Source: Streptantibioticus_C sp963761325 (GTDB taxonomy: Bacteria > Actinomycetota > Actinomycetes > Streptomycetales > Streptomycetaceae). Taken from it: 64,000 nt of DNA. The translations under genes were made by a program, and so were the position numbers. The stretch's first letter is position 1. Every line of letters begins with the position of its first letter. Location of the stretch: assembly GCA_963761325.1 (NCBI GenBank), contig CAVXGZ010000003.1:62001-126000 (forward strand), given 5' to 3'. Of this stretch, positions 1-7,731 are shown one piece after another. Under the pieces are notes generated by a model. That model was not told the origin of the DNA, searched no databases, and worked only from the letters and a program-made list of their open reading frames with translations.

Positions 1-340
1 CCTCGTAGATGGAGACCGGGAAGACGATCTTCGCCACCTCGGCCGGGACGGCGGTGAGGTTGACGTTGATCACCTCGTCGTCGCCCTCGCCCTCACCGGT
101 GAGGTTGTCGCCGGTGTGCTCGACCGAGCCGTCCGGGCTCTTGAGGTTGTTGAAGAACACGAAGTGCGCGTCGGACGGGACCCGGCCCTCGGCGCTGGTG
201 AGCAGGGCACTGGCGTCCAGGTCGAAATCGCTGCCGGTGGTGGTGCGCGCGTCCCAGCCGAGGCCGACGTGGACCGCCGTGAGGTTCGGCGCCTCCTTCG
301 TCAGCGAGACGTTTCCACCTTTGCTGAGGCTGACTCCCAC
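1..340 (-). CDS. terD: TerD family protein (tellurite/stress resistance), 3' end outside window
   Basis: Only the first 113 residues are inside the window. The reading frame starts at a GTG preceded by GGGAGGACTC and begins MGVSLSKGGNVSL, which is the TerD family signature. The acidic segment DFDLDASALL and the GDDEVI stretch are the calcium-binding parts of the fold. TerD proteins are small (about 190 aa) cytoplasmic proteins linked to tellurite resistance and, in streptomycetes, to calcium-dependent development. Family assignment is firm. The role of this copy cannot be judged, because streptomycetes carry many TerD paralogues. Confidence 0.93.
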   Translation of the reverse strand, partial: MGVSLSKGGNVSLTKEAPNLTAVHVGLGWDARTTTGSDFDLDASALLTSAEGRVPSDAHFVFFNNLKSPDGSVEHTGDNLTGEGEGDDEVINVNLTAVPAEVAKIVFPVSIYE

Positions 341-483
341 GAGTCCTCCCTAGGTCTGGGGGGAACGTCGCGTGCAGCGCCCCCGCGGTGCGTTTGCCAA
401 CAGGACAACGATTCGATCCTAGTGACCGGTTCCCCGCTCACCCAGCACCGATGCGTGCCGGTCGCCGGGTCCCGCCCCCGGCG

Positions 484-942
484 TCAGAGCTCGCCGAGCG
501 CCGCGACGTACGCGTTCAGGTCGCGGGCGTCCGGGATGGCGTTGACGACGGTCCAGCGCACCACGCCCTCCTTGTCGATCACGAAGGTGCCGCGCACCGC
601 GCAGCCCTTGGTGTCGTCGAAGACCTCGTAGGCGCGCGAGGTCTCGCCGTGCGGCCAGAAGTCGGACAGCAGCGGGTACTCCAGGCCCTCGCGCTCGGCG
701 AAGACCCGCAGGCTGAAGGGCGAGTCGTTGGAGACCGCGAGCAGCTGCACGTCGTCGTTGACGAAGGTGGGCAGCTCGTCGCGCAGGGCGCACAGCTCAC
801 CGGTGCACACCCCGGTGAAGGCGAACGGGTAGAAGAGCAGGACGACGTTCTTTTCGCCGCGGAAGTCGGAGAGCTTGACGGTCTCGCCGTGCTGGTTCCT
901 CAGCTCGAAGTCCGGAGCCTTGGTGCCGACCTCGATCGCCAT
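484..942 (-). CDS. AhpE-like peroxiredoxin
   Basis: A 152-residue thiol peroxidase of the AhpC/TSA superfamily, expected to reduce peroxides in the cytoplasm. The PxxxTxxC active site is visible as P39, T43 and C46 (peroxidatic cysteine) within FYPFAFTGVC. The size and sequence fit the AhpE group. A further cysteine, C51, sits five residues after C46. The one-cysteine M. tuberculosis AhpE has no such residue as I remember it, so an unusual two-cysteine mechanism is possible. The gene lies downstream of the DUF3052 gene on the same strand, but a strong hairpin (1037-1073) separates them. Confidence 0.93.
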   Translation of the reverse strand: MAIEVGTKAPDFELRNQHGETVKLSDFRGEKNVVLLFYPFAFTGVCTGELCALRDELPTFVNDDVQLLAVSNDSPFSLRVFAEREGLEYPLLSDFWPHGETSRAYEVFDDTKGCAVRGTFVIDKEGVVRWTVVNAIPDARDLNAYVAALGEL

Positions 943-1036
943 GGGGTGGGTCCCTTCGGGTTGGGCGGATCACTACGCGGCCAGTGTGTCACTGCCCCGT
1001 GGCGCCCGGTGCCCGCCCCCGTCGGCCCACACGCGG

Positions 1037-1073
1037 CCCGCCCCCGGCGGCCGCGAGGGCCGCCGGGGGCGGG
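1037..1073. terminator. hairpin between DUF3052 gene and peroxiredoxin gene
   Basis: A GC-only inverted repeat of 16 bp (left arm 1037-1052, loop GCGAG, right arm 1058-1073) follows the stop codon of the DUF3052 gene. It has no T-tract, which is usual for streptomycete terminators. It should end DUF3052 transcription and insulate the peroxiredoxin gene. Confidence 0.7.
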
Positions 1074-1090
1074 GATGACCGGGGGACGCC

Positions 1091-1531
1091 TCAGCGCTTG
1101 CCGGACTTGGCGGTCTTCGGGGTCACCAGCCGGCTGCCCGACCAGTCCTTGGCCGCGCTCACGCTGCTGGTCTGGGCGAGCCCCGCGGTGGACGCGGCCT
1201 CGCCGATGTCGCTGGGTTCCACGTAGCCGTCCCGGCCGGTCTTCGGCGTCATCAGCCAGACGGGGGCGCCGTCGTCGACCATGGTGGTGGCGTCCACCAG
1301 TGCGTCGGTCAGGTCTCCGTCCTCGTCCCTGAACCACAGCAGCACCGCGTCGGCCACGTCGTCGTACTCCTCGTCGACGAGCTCCGTACCCGTAAGCTCC
1401 TCGATGGCCTCGCGGAGGTCCAAGTCGACGTCTTCGTCGTAGCCGAGCTCCTGGACCACCTGTCCGGGCTGGAATCCCAACCGGCTCGCCGGGTTGGTCC
1501 GCTCCTCCGCGTGGTCCGCGGTCGCGCTCAC
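1091..1531 (-). CDS. DUF3052 domain-containing protein
   Basis: A 146-residue acidic protein of unknown function found across actinobacteria. The start is the GTG at 1531, preceded by ACAGGAGG at good spacing; an upstream in-frame ATG lacks such a site. The body contains conserved stretches such as LGFQPGQVVQELGYD and VWLMTPKTGRDGYVEP. It has no signal peptide or membrane segment and ends in a short basic tail. It is divergent from aceE, a neighbourhood I recall as conserved in Streptomyces. The function is unknown, and a tie to pyruvate metabolism is only suggested by position. Confidence 0.92.
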   Translation of the reverse strand: MSATADHAEERTNPASRLGFQPGQVVQELGYDEDVDLDLREAIEELTGTELVDEEYDDVADAVLLWFRDEDGDLTDALVDATTMVDDGAPVWLMTPKTGRDGYVEPSDIGEAASTAGLAQTSSVSAAKDWSGSRLVTPKTAKSGKR

Positions 1532-1954
1532 GGATTGCCTCCTGTCTTGGGGTGTCTTCATCGTCCCGCGATGACGCGGGACGTTGGCCGTAGTCCACAC
1601 GGACCGGGCGGATCGCGCAAGTACCCGGCTGCCGAGATCGCCGAAACGGTGACTTTTGGGGGCAACACCGTGCGACGGCCCGGTTCGGTTGTGACCTGCG
1701 TCACGGGCAATTTTACCCATTTGCCACGTGCCGACCCCACCGAGGGTATCCCCTTCCGGGAGGTACGACGCCGGGTCCATCGGGCCCCGAGCCCTCGGGG
1801 CGTAAAGTTGCCAGGTGGCCCATCCTCCGGCGGCGCGACCAGGGTCGTCGAGGTGGCAGTTACCGAACAGTAGAGGTGACGGGCCTCCGACGTGCGGTAC
1901 ACGATGGGGGCGGCGAGAAACAAAAGAGCGAAACCCTAGTAGCGAAGGAACAGC
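1532..1954. promoter_or_regulatory. divergent control region between DUF3052 gene and aceE
   Basis: A 423-bp region without a gene. It holds a Crp-like palindrome (1691-1704) and a minus-strand TAAAAT (1710-1715) that could serve as the -10 of the DUF3052 gene. It also holds an 8-bp inverted repeat (arms 1784-1791 and 1794-1801) immediately before a plus-strand TAAAGT (1803-1808) that could serve as an aceE -10. The aceE ribosome site GAAGGAA lies at 1944-1950. The transcript leader of aceE could therefore be over 100 nt. The promoter calls are guesses from short motifs; the palindromes are plain in the sequence. Confidence 0.5.
1691..1704. promoter_or_regulatory. Crp-like palindrome upstream of aceE / DUF3052 gene
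   Basis: GTGACCTGCGTCAC fits GTG-N6-G-N-CAC, the motif reported for streptomycete Crp, and also TGTGA-N6-TCAC if the preceding T is counted. It lies about 250 bp before aceE and just downstream of a possible DUF3052 -10 box. A cAMP receptor protein site at pyruvate dehydrogenase makes metabolic sense, but the assignment rests on the motif alone. Confidence 0.5.
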
Positions 1955-4687
1955 GTGGCTTCCGGATCCGATCGCAACCCGATCATCATTGGCGGCCTTC
2001 CCAGCCAGGTCCCGGATTTCGATCCCGAGGAGACGGCGGAATGGCTCGACTCGCTCGACGCGGCCATCGACGAGCGCGGCCGCGAGCGCGCCCGCTACCT
2101 GATGCTCCGCCTCATCGAACGGGCCCGCGAGAAGCGGGTCGCGGTCCCCGAGATGCGCAGCACGGACTACGTCAACACCATCGCGACCAAGGACGAGCCG
2201 TTCTTCCCCGGCAACGAGGAGATCGAGCGCAAGATCCTCAACGCGACCCGGTGGAACGCGGCGATCATGGTCTCGCGCGCGCAGCGCCCCGGCATCGGTG
2301 TCGGCGGCCACATCGCCACCTTCGCCTCCTCCGCCTCGCTGTACGACGTGGGCTTCAACCACTTCTTCCGCGGCAAGGACGACGGCCGCGGCGGTGACCA
2401 GGTCTTCTTCCAGGGTCACGCCTCGCCGGGCATCTACGCCCGCGCCTACCTGCTGGACCGGTTGACCGAGCGGCAGCTCGACGCGTTCCGCCAGGAGAAG
2501 TCGAAGGCCCCCGACGGCCTGTCCAGCTACCCGCACCCGCGGCTGATGCCGGACTTCTGGGAGTTCCCGACCGTCTCGATGGGCCTCGGCCCGCTCGGCG
2601 CGATCTACCAGGCGCGGATGAACCGCTACCTGACCGACCGCGGCATCGCCGACACCTCGGACAGCCACGTGTGGGCCTTCCTCGGCGACGGCGAGATGGA
2701 CGAGCCGGAGTCGCTGGGCCAGCTCTCGCTCGCCGCCCGTGAGGGCCTGGACAACCTGACCTTCGTCGTCAACTGCAACCTGCAGCGGCTCGACGGCCCG
2801 GTGCGCGGCAACGGCAAGATCATCCAGGAGCTGGAGTCGCAGTTCCGCGGCGCCGGCTGGAACGTCATCAAGCTCGTGTGGGACCGCAGCTGGGACCCGC
2901 TGCTGGCGCAGGACCGCGACGGCGTGCTGGTCAACAAGCTCAACTCCACCCCGGACGGCCAGTTCCAGACCTACGCGACCGAGACCGGCTCGTACATCCG
3001 CGAGCACTTCTTCGGCGGCGACGGCCGGCTGCGCACCATGGTCGAGGGCATGACCGACGACCAGATCCTGCACCTGGGCCGCGGCGGCCACGACCACCGC
3101 AAGATCTACGCGGCGTACAAGGCGGCCAAGGAGCACAAGGGCCAGCCCACCGTGATCCTGGCGCAGACCGTCAAGGGCTGGACGCTCGGCCCGAACTTCG
3201 AGGGCCGCAACGCGACCCACCAGATGAAGAAGCTGACGGTCGAGGACCTCAAGCGCTTCCGCGACCGGCTCCACCTGCCGATCTCCGACCGCGAGCTGGA
3301 GAGCGGCGCGCCGCCGTACTACCACCCGGGGCGCGAGACCGAGGAGATCCAGTACATGCACGACCGCCGCCAGGAGTGCGGCGGCTACGTGCCGACCCGG
3401 GTGGTGCGCGCCAAGCCGCTGCAGCTTCCGGACGACAAGGCGTACGCCTCGGTCAGGAAGGGCTCCGGCCAGCAGTCGATCGCCACCACGATGGCGTTCG
3501 TGCGGCTGCTGAAGGACCTGATGCGGGACAAGGAGATCGGCAAGCGCTTCGTGCCGATCGCCCCGGACGAGTACCGCACCTTCGGCATGGACTCGCTCTT
3601 CCCGTCGGCGAAGATCTACAACCCGCTGGGCCAGACCTACGAGTCGGTCGACCGCGAGCTGCTGCTGGCCTACAAGGAGTCGCCGGCCGGCCAGATGCTG
3701 CACGACGGCATCTCGGAGGCGGGCTGCACCGCGTCGCTGATCGCGGCGGGCTCCTCGTACGCCACGCACGGCGAGCCGCTGATCCCGGTGTACGTCTTCT
3801 ACTCGATGTTCGGCTTCCAGCGCACCGGCGACCAGTTCTGGCAGATGGCCGACCAGATGGCGCGCGGCTTCGTGCTGGGCGCGACCGCCGGCCGCACCAC
3901 GCTGACCGGTGAGGGCCTGCAGCACGCCGACGGCCACTCGCACCTGCTGGCGTCCACCAACCCGGCGTGCGTCGCCTACGACCCGGCGTTCGGCTACGAG
4001 ATCGCGCACATCGTGCGGGACGGCCTGCGCCGGATGTACGGCGAGGCCAACGAGGACGTCTTCTACTACCTCACGGTCTACAACGAGCCGATCCAGCACC
4101 CGGCCGAGCCGGAGGACGTGGACGTCGAGGGCATCCTCAAGGGCCTGTACCGCTTCAAGGCGGGCGAGGCGGGCGAGGTGCCCGCGCAGATCCTCGCCTC
4201 CGGTGTCGCGGTGCCCTGGGCCGTCGAGGCGCAGCGCATCCTCGCCGAGGAGTGGAACGTGCGGGCCGACGTGTGGTCCGCCACCTCCTGGAACGAGCTG
4301 CGCCGCGACGCGGTGGACGCCGAGCGGCACAACCTGCTGCACCCGGAGGAGGAGCAGCGCGTCCCGTACGTCACCTCCAAGCTGCAGGGTGTGCCGGGGC
4401 CGTTCGTGGCCGTCTCGGACTGGATGCGCGCGGTGCCGGACCAGATCAGCCGCTGGGTGCCGGGCACCTGGCAGTCGCTGGGCGCGGACGGCTTCGGCTT
4501 CGCCGACACCCGCGGCGCGGCCCGCCGGTACTTCCACATCGACGCGCAGTCGATCGTGCTGGGCGTGCTGACCGAGCTGGCCCGGGAGGGCCGGATCGAC
4601 CGGTCCGTCCTCAAGCAGGCCATCGACCGCTACAACCTGCTCGACGTGGCGGCCGCCGACCCGGGTGTCGCGGGCGGCGACGCGTAA
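1955..4687 (+). CDS. aceE: pyruvate dehydrogenase E1 component, homodimeric type
   Basis: A 910-residue E1 subunit that decarboxylates pyruvate with thiamine diphosphate and passes the acetyl group to the E2 lipoyl domain, feeding acetyl-CoA production. The length is that of the single-chain AceE family. The cofactor motif is visible around residues 245-285, as GDGEMDEPES followed by NCNLQRLDGPV. The GTG start at 1955 has GAAGGAA five bases upstream. The gene is monocistronic: a control region lies in front of it and a strong hairpin (4703-4737) behind it. No E2 or E3 gene is adjacent, as usual in actinobacteria. Confidence 0.98.
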   Translation: MASGSDRNPIIIGGLPSQVPDFDPEETAEWLDSLDAAIDERGRERARYLMLRLIERAREKRVAVPEMRSTDYVNTIATKDEPFFPGNEEIERKILNATRWNAAIMVSRAQRPGIGVGGHIATFASSASLYDVGFNHFFRGKDDGRGGDQVFFQGHASPGIYARAYLLDRLTERQLDAFRQEKSKAPDGLSSYPHPRLMPDFWEFPTVSMGLGPLGAIYQARMNRYLTDRGIADTSDSHVWAFLGDGEMDEPESLGQLSLAAREGLDNLTFVVNCNLQRLDGPVRGNGKIIQELESQFRGAGWNVIKLVWDRSWDPLLAQDRDGVLVNKLNSTPDGQFQTYATETGSYIREHFFGGDGRLRTMVEGMTDDQILHLGRGGHDHRKIYAAYKAAKEHKGQPTVILAQTVKGWTLGPNFEGRNATHQMKKLTVEDLKRFRDRLHLPISDRELESGAPPYYHPGRETEEIQYMHDRRQECGGYVPTRVVRAKPLQLPDDKAYASVRKGSGQQSIATTMAFVRLLKDLMRDKEIGKRFVPIAPDEYRTFGMDSLFPSAKIYNPLGQTYESVDRELLLAYKESPAGQMLHDGISEAGCTASLIAAGSSYATHGEPLIPVYVFYSMFGFQRTGDQFWQMADQMARGFVLGATAGRTTLTGEGLQHADGHSHLLASTNPACVAYDPAFGYEIAHIVRDGLRRMYGEANEDVFYYLTVYNEPIQHPAEPEDVDVEGILKGLYRFKAGEAGEVPAQILASGVAVPWAVEAQRILAEEWNVRADVWSATSWNELRRDAVDAERHNLLHPEEEQRVPYVTSKLQGVPGPFVAVSDWMRAVPDQISRWVPGTWQSLGADGFGFADTRGAARRYFHIDAQSIVLGVLTELAREGRIDRSVLKQAIDRYNLLDVAAADPGVAGGDA

Positions 4688-4702
4688 CGCCCACCGCACG
4701 GC

Positions 4703-4737
4703 GCGGCCCCCGACCGGTGGTACCGGTCGGGGGCCGC
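4703..4737. terminator. terminator between aceE and the convergent small membrane protein gene
   Basis: A perfect 16-bp inverted repeat with a three-base loop GGT starts 16 nt after the aceE stop. It can act in both directions, ending aceE and the convergent gene at 4748. Confidence 0.8.
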
Positions 4738-4747
4738 GGTGCGTCGG

Positions 4748-5035
4748 TCACAGGAAGCCGGGGCCGCCGTGCGCGCCGGCCAGCCAGATGATCGAGAGCA
4801 CGAAGTCGATGGCGCCCAGCACCACCGCGATCAGCGCCGTCACGTGCCGCGAGCCGCCCCAGCGCCGGCCCATGGCGAACCAGCCGGCCACGAAGGCGAT
4901 CGGTCCGAGGATCAGGCCGAAGGTGAAGAACCCGGCCACCGCGCAGATCGTCCCGATGATGCCCAGGGTGTCGTTGTCCAGTCGGGCCAGCGGATTGCCC
5001 TGCCCACCACCGCGGCTGTTTCCGAAGCCCGTCAT
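4748..5035 (-). CDS. small DUF4190-like membrane protein
   Basis: A 95-residue protein with a short polar N-terminus (MTGFGNSRGGGQGNP) and two hydrophobic segments, at about 22-50 and 64-86. The second segment is preceded by basic residues (RRWGGSRH). The layout resembles DUF4190 proteins. The ATG at 5035 is chosen because GGAGG lies seven bases upstream; a GTG four codons earlier overlaps that site. The function is unknown. It is probably a single-gene unit transcribed towards aceE. Confidence 0.75.
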   Translation of the reverse strand: MTGFGNSRGGGQGNPLARLDNDTLGIIGTICAVAGFFTFGLILGPIAFVAGWFAMGRRWGGSRHVTALIAVVLGAIDFVLSIIWLAGAHGGPGFL

Positions 5036-5113
5036 CGTCGCCTCCACAGGGTCGTCCAGGGTCTTCGCCCAGCGCCTACCCCGGCCGCACCCGCGTATGT
5101 CCGGGCGTCAGGA

Positions 5114-5152
5114 GGCCCCGGCCGCGCGGCGGTACGCCGGGCGGCCGGGGCC
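5114..5152. terminator. terminator of the MFS exporter gene
   Basis: An inverted repeat with 12-bp arms (5114-5125 and 5141-5152) lies 15 bp beyond the stop codon of the exporter gene at 5167-6762. Confidence 0.6.
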
Positions 5153-5166
5153 GGGGTGGCATCGGG

Positions 5167-6762
5167 TCACAGGCCGGCGCCCGCGGCGGCGTCGGCGTTC
5201 GCCCCGCGCTTGGTGAAGAAGGCGACCACCGCGGCGCAGGCGGCGACGACCGCGGCGACGGTGAAGGACATCCGCATGCCGGAGACGAAGGTGTGGTGCG
5301 CGACGCCGGCTATGAGGTGGGCGGCCTGCGGCGGGGTGCCCTTGGCGACCGGGGCGACCCCGACGGACACGGCGTCGGCGGCCCGGGAGGCGGCGGGCGG
5401 CGGCAGCGCGGGCAGCCCGGCGGCGGCCCAGGCGTGCGGCAGCAGGTGGTCCACCCGGGCGGCCATGATCGCGCCGAGCACGGCGGTGCCGAGGCTGCCG
5501 CCGACCTGCATGGCGGACTGCTGGAGGCCGCCGGCCACCCCGGCCAGCTCCAGCGGCGCGTTGCCGACGATGACCTCGGTCGCGCCGACCATCACCGGTG
5601 CCAGGCCGAGGCCGAGCAGCGCGAACCACAGCGAGGTGGTGGCGGCGCCGGTGTCCGGGGTGAGCCGGGTCATCCCGACGAAGGCGGCGGTGGTGCACAG
5701 CATCCCGGTGACCAGCGGGATCCGCGGCCCGAACCGGGCGATGAGCAGTCCGGCGACCGGCGAGGCGAAGATCATCATACCGGTGAGCGGCAGCAGGTGG
5801 ACGCCGGAGGAGACCGGGCTCATCCCGTGCACGTTCTGCAGGTAGAACGTGACGAAGAACAGCCCGCCGAGGAAGGCGAAGGCCATCAGGACCATCAGCA
5901 CGGTGCCCGCGGTCAGCGGCACGGAACGGAAGAGGCCGAGCGGGATCAGCGGTTCGCGCGAGCGGGTCTCCCAGCCGGCGAACAGGGCGAACAGCGCGAT
6001 CGCGCCGCCGAGGAACATCCAGGTGCCCAGGTCGCCCCAGCCCCACGCCGGTGCCTTGATGAGCCCCCAGATCAGGCAGAACATCGCACCGGACAGCAGG
6101 GCGATGCCGGGCAGGTCGAAGGACTTCGGCGCCTTCTCGGCCCGCTTGTCCCTCAGCACCAGCAGGCCGAAGACCAGGGCCAGCGCGCCGACCGGCACGT
6201 TGATGAAGAAGACCGACTGCCAGTCGACGTGTTCGACCAGCAGGCCGCCGATGATCGGACCGGCCGCGGTGGACGCGCCGATGACCGCACCCCAGATGCC
6301 GATCGCGGTGTTGAGCTTCTCGGCGGGGAAGGTGGCCCGCAGCAGGCCGAGCGCGGCCGGTTGCAGCAGGGCGCCGAACAGGCCCTGGAAGACGCGGAGC
6401 ACGATGACCATGGTGACCCCGCTGGAGAGCCCGATCGCTCCGGAGGTCAGGCCGAATCCGGCGATGCCGATCAGGAAGGTCTGGCGGTGGCCGAAGCGGT
6501 CGCCGAGCTTGCCCGCCGTGATCAGGGTGACCGCGAGGGCGAGGAGGTAGCCGTTGGTGATCCACTGGACGTCGGCGAGCGAGGCGTGCAGGTGCTGCTG
6601 GATGGCCGGGTTGGCCACCGCCACGATGGTGGCGTCCAGAGCGACCATCATCACGCCGATGGCGACGGAGAACAGGGTCAGCCACGGATGGCCGCGCAGA
6701 GCGGAACGCGGGGGGCGCGTCCGGTCCGGAGTCCGTTCGGTGACGGTGGAGGCTTGGGTCAT
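5167..6762 (-). CDS. MFS drug exporter, DHA2 (EmrB/QacA) family, 14 TM
   Basis: A 531-residue inner membrane proton antiporter with the length and spacing of a 14-helix DHA2 exporter. Near residues 165-180 it has the antiporter motif C pattern GPIIGG, and near 75-85 a motif A-like GKLGDRFGHRQ. It is divergent from a TetR regulator, and a palindromic operator overlaps its -35 box, so a small molecule bound by TetR probably induces export. No ribosome site is present: a good promoter ends with a -10 TAATCT only six bases before the ATG, so the mRNA is likely leaderless. The substrate is unknown. Confidence 0.93.
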   Translation of the reverse strand: MTQASTVTERTPDRTRPPRSALRGHPWLTLFSVAIGVMMVALDATIVAVANPAIQQHLHASLADVQWITNGYLLALAVTLITAGKLGDRFGHRQTFLIGIAGFGLTSGAIGLSSGVTMVIVLRVFQGLFGALLQPAALGLLRATFPAEKLNTAIGIWGAVIGASTAAGPIIGGLLVEHVDWQSVFFINVPVGALALVFGLLVLRDKRAEKAPKSFDLPGIALLSGAMFCLIWGLIKAPAWGWGDLGTWMFLGGAIALFALFAGWETRSREPLIPLGLFRSVPLTAGTVLMVLMAFAFLGGLFFVTFYLQNVHGMSPVSSGVHLLPLTGMMIFASPVAGLLIARFGPRIPLVTGMLCTTAAFVGMTRLTPDTGAATTSLWFALLGLGLAPVMVGATEVIVGNAPLELAGVAGGLQQSAMQVGGSLGTAVLGAIMAARVDHLLPHAWAAAGLPALPPPAASRAADAVSVGVAPVAKGTPPQAAHLIAGVAHHTFVSGMRMSFTVAAVVAACAAVVAFFTKRGANADAAAGAGL

Positions 6763-6768
6763 GGGGGG

Positions 6769-6797
6769 AGATTATGGCAGCCACTGACATTTGACAA
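6769..6797 (-). promoter_or_regulatory. promoter of the MFS exporter, leaderless
   Basis: On the minus strand TTGTCA (6792-6797) and TAATCT (6769-6774) are separated by exactly 17 bp, and the ATG follows six bases after the -10. Transcription would begin at or next to the start codon, giving a leaderless message, which agrees with the lack of a Shine-Dalgarno site. Confidence 0.7.
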
Positions 6798-6815
6798 ACA
6801 AATTCACTTGCCTGT
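6794..6815. promoter_or_regulatory. TetR operator between exporter and regulator
   Basis: A 22-bp imperfect palindrome with outer halves ACAAACAAAT and ACTTGCCTGT. Pairs ACA/TGT and CAA/TTG are symmetric around 6804/6805. It covers part of the exporter -35 box and lies about 60 bp before the regulator start, the expected place for TetR control of both genes. Confidence 0.65.
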
Positions 6816-6872
6816 TACTGACAGATACGTCACATCGACTGTGACGGCGACACGAAGGAGGTGGCCCGGGGC

Positions 6873-7574
6873 ATGGCCGACAGCGCACCGACGGCGACCG
6901 GACACTCCGCACCACCGGCATCCGGCGGGCTGCGCGAGCGCAAGAAGCAGCGCACCCGCGGCGCCCTGGCCCGCGCCGCGATGGAGCTGTTCACCACCCG
7001 GGGCTTCGAGGCCACCACGGTCGACGAGATCGCGGAGGCCGTCGAGGTCTCGCAGCGCACCTTCTTCCGCTACTTCGCGAGCAAGGAGGCGGCCGCGTTC
7101 GTCATCGAGGAACTGGTCGAGGAGCACTTCGCCGTCGCGGTGCTGGAGCGCCCGGCGTCCGAGTCGCCGCCGGCGGCCCTGCGCAACGCGATCCTGGAGA
7201 CCTGGGACGACCTGGACAAGGCGATGCGCGAACTGGTGCCCGTGGAGTTGCACATGCGCATGTACCAGGTCATCGAGTCCACCCCCGCGCTGCTGGCCGT
7301 CCGGCTGCGCAGGCAGGCCCAGTTGGAGCAGCGCGTCACCGAGGTGGTGGCCCGCCGCGAGGGTCTCGATCCGCGGCACGACCTGCGGCCCCGGGTCCTG
7401 GTGGCCGCGTTCGGCGGGGTGATGCGCACCGCGTCGCAGTACTGGGGGCAGCACCACGACACCAGCGTGGAGGCGGTCCGGCGCAGCTTCGAGCAGCACC
7501 TCGCGGTGTTCGACCCGGCGCTGCTGGGCGACTGGCGCGCGGCACCGGCCGCGCGCGGAGCCTGGGCCAAGTAG
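6873..7574 (+). CDS. TetR/AcrR family transcriptional regulator
   Basis: A 233-residue repressor. The N-terminal helix-turn-helix is clear from about residue 20 to 70 (GLRERKKQRTRGALARAA, then TVDEIAEAVEVSQRTFFRYF). The C-terminal part is the helical ligand-binding domain. The ATG at 6873 is used because GAAGGAGG lies upstream; an earlier GTG at 6861 abuts that site. It is divergent from the DHA2 exporter and most likely controls it through the palindrome at 6794-6815. The inducer is unknown. Confidence 0.92.
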   Translation: MADSAPTATGHSAPPASGGLRERKKQRTRGALARAAMELFTTRGFEATTVDEIAEAVEVSQRTFFRYFASKEAAAFVIEELVEEHFAVAVLERPASESPPAALRNAILETWDDLDKAMRELVPVELHMRMYQVIESTPALLAVRLRRQAQLEQRVTEVVARREGLDPRHDLRPRVLVAAFGGVMRTASQYWGQHHDTSVEAVRRSFEQHLAVFDPALLGDWRAAPAARGAWAK

Positions 7575-7674
7575 ACATTAGCCGCCATTCGCCACAGATA
7601 CCGTGATATCGGTTGTTCAACGGATAGTCAGCGGACTTTCGGGTCAAGGAAGCTGACTCGACGCTCACTCAAAC

Positions 7675-7688
7675 GTGACGTGGGTCAC
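7675..7688. promoter_or_regulatory. Crp-like palindrome upstream of the alpha/beta hydrolase gene
   Basis: GTGACGTGGGTCAC is a GTGAC-N4-GTCAC palindrome and fits the GTG-N6-G-N-CAC pattern of streptomycete Crp. It lies 43 bp before the proposed GTG start, a position compatible with activation if the message is leaderless. A possible -10, TATGGT (7718-7723), lies eight bases before the start. The assignment is by motif only. Confidence 0.5.
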
Positions 7689-7731
7689 CGGATTCACGGG
7701 GAATAGCCAAAGTCTCCTATGGTGGCTCGCG

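Noticed and set aside
1091..4699. A very long open frame on the minus strand opposite aceE
   Set aside because: It is an antisense shadow caused by high GC in codon position three; aceE on the plus strand has clear domains and a ribosome site. Only its final part, the DUF3052 gene, is real.
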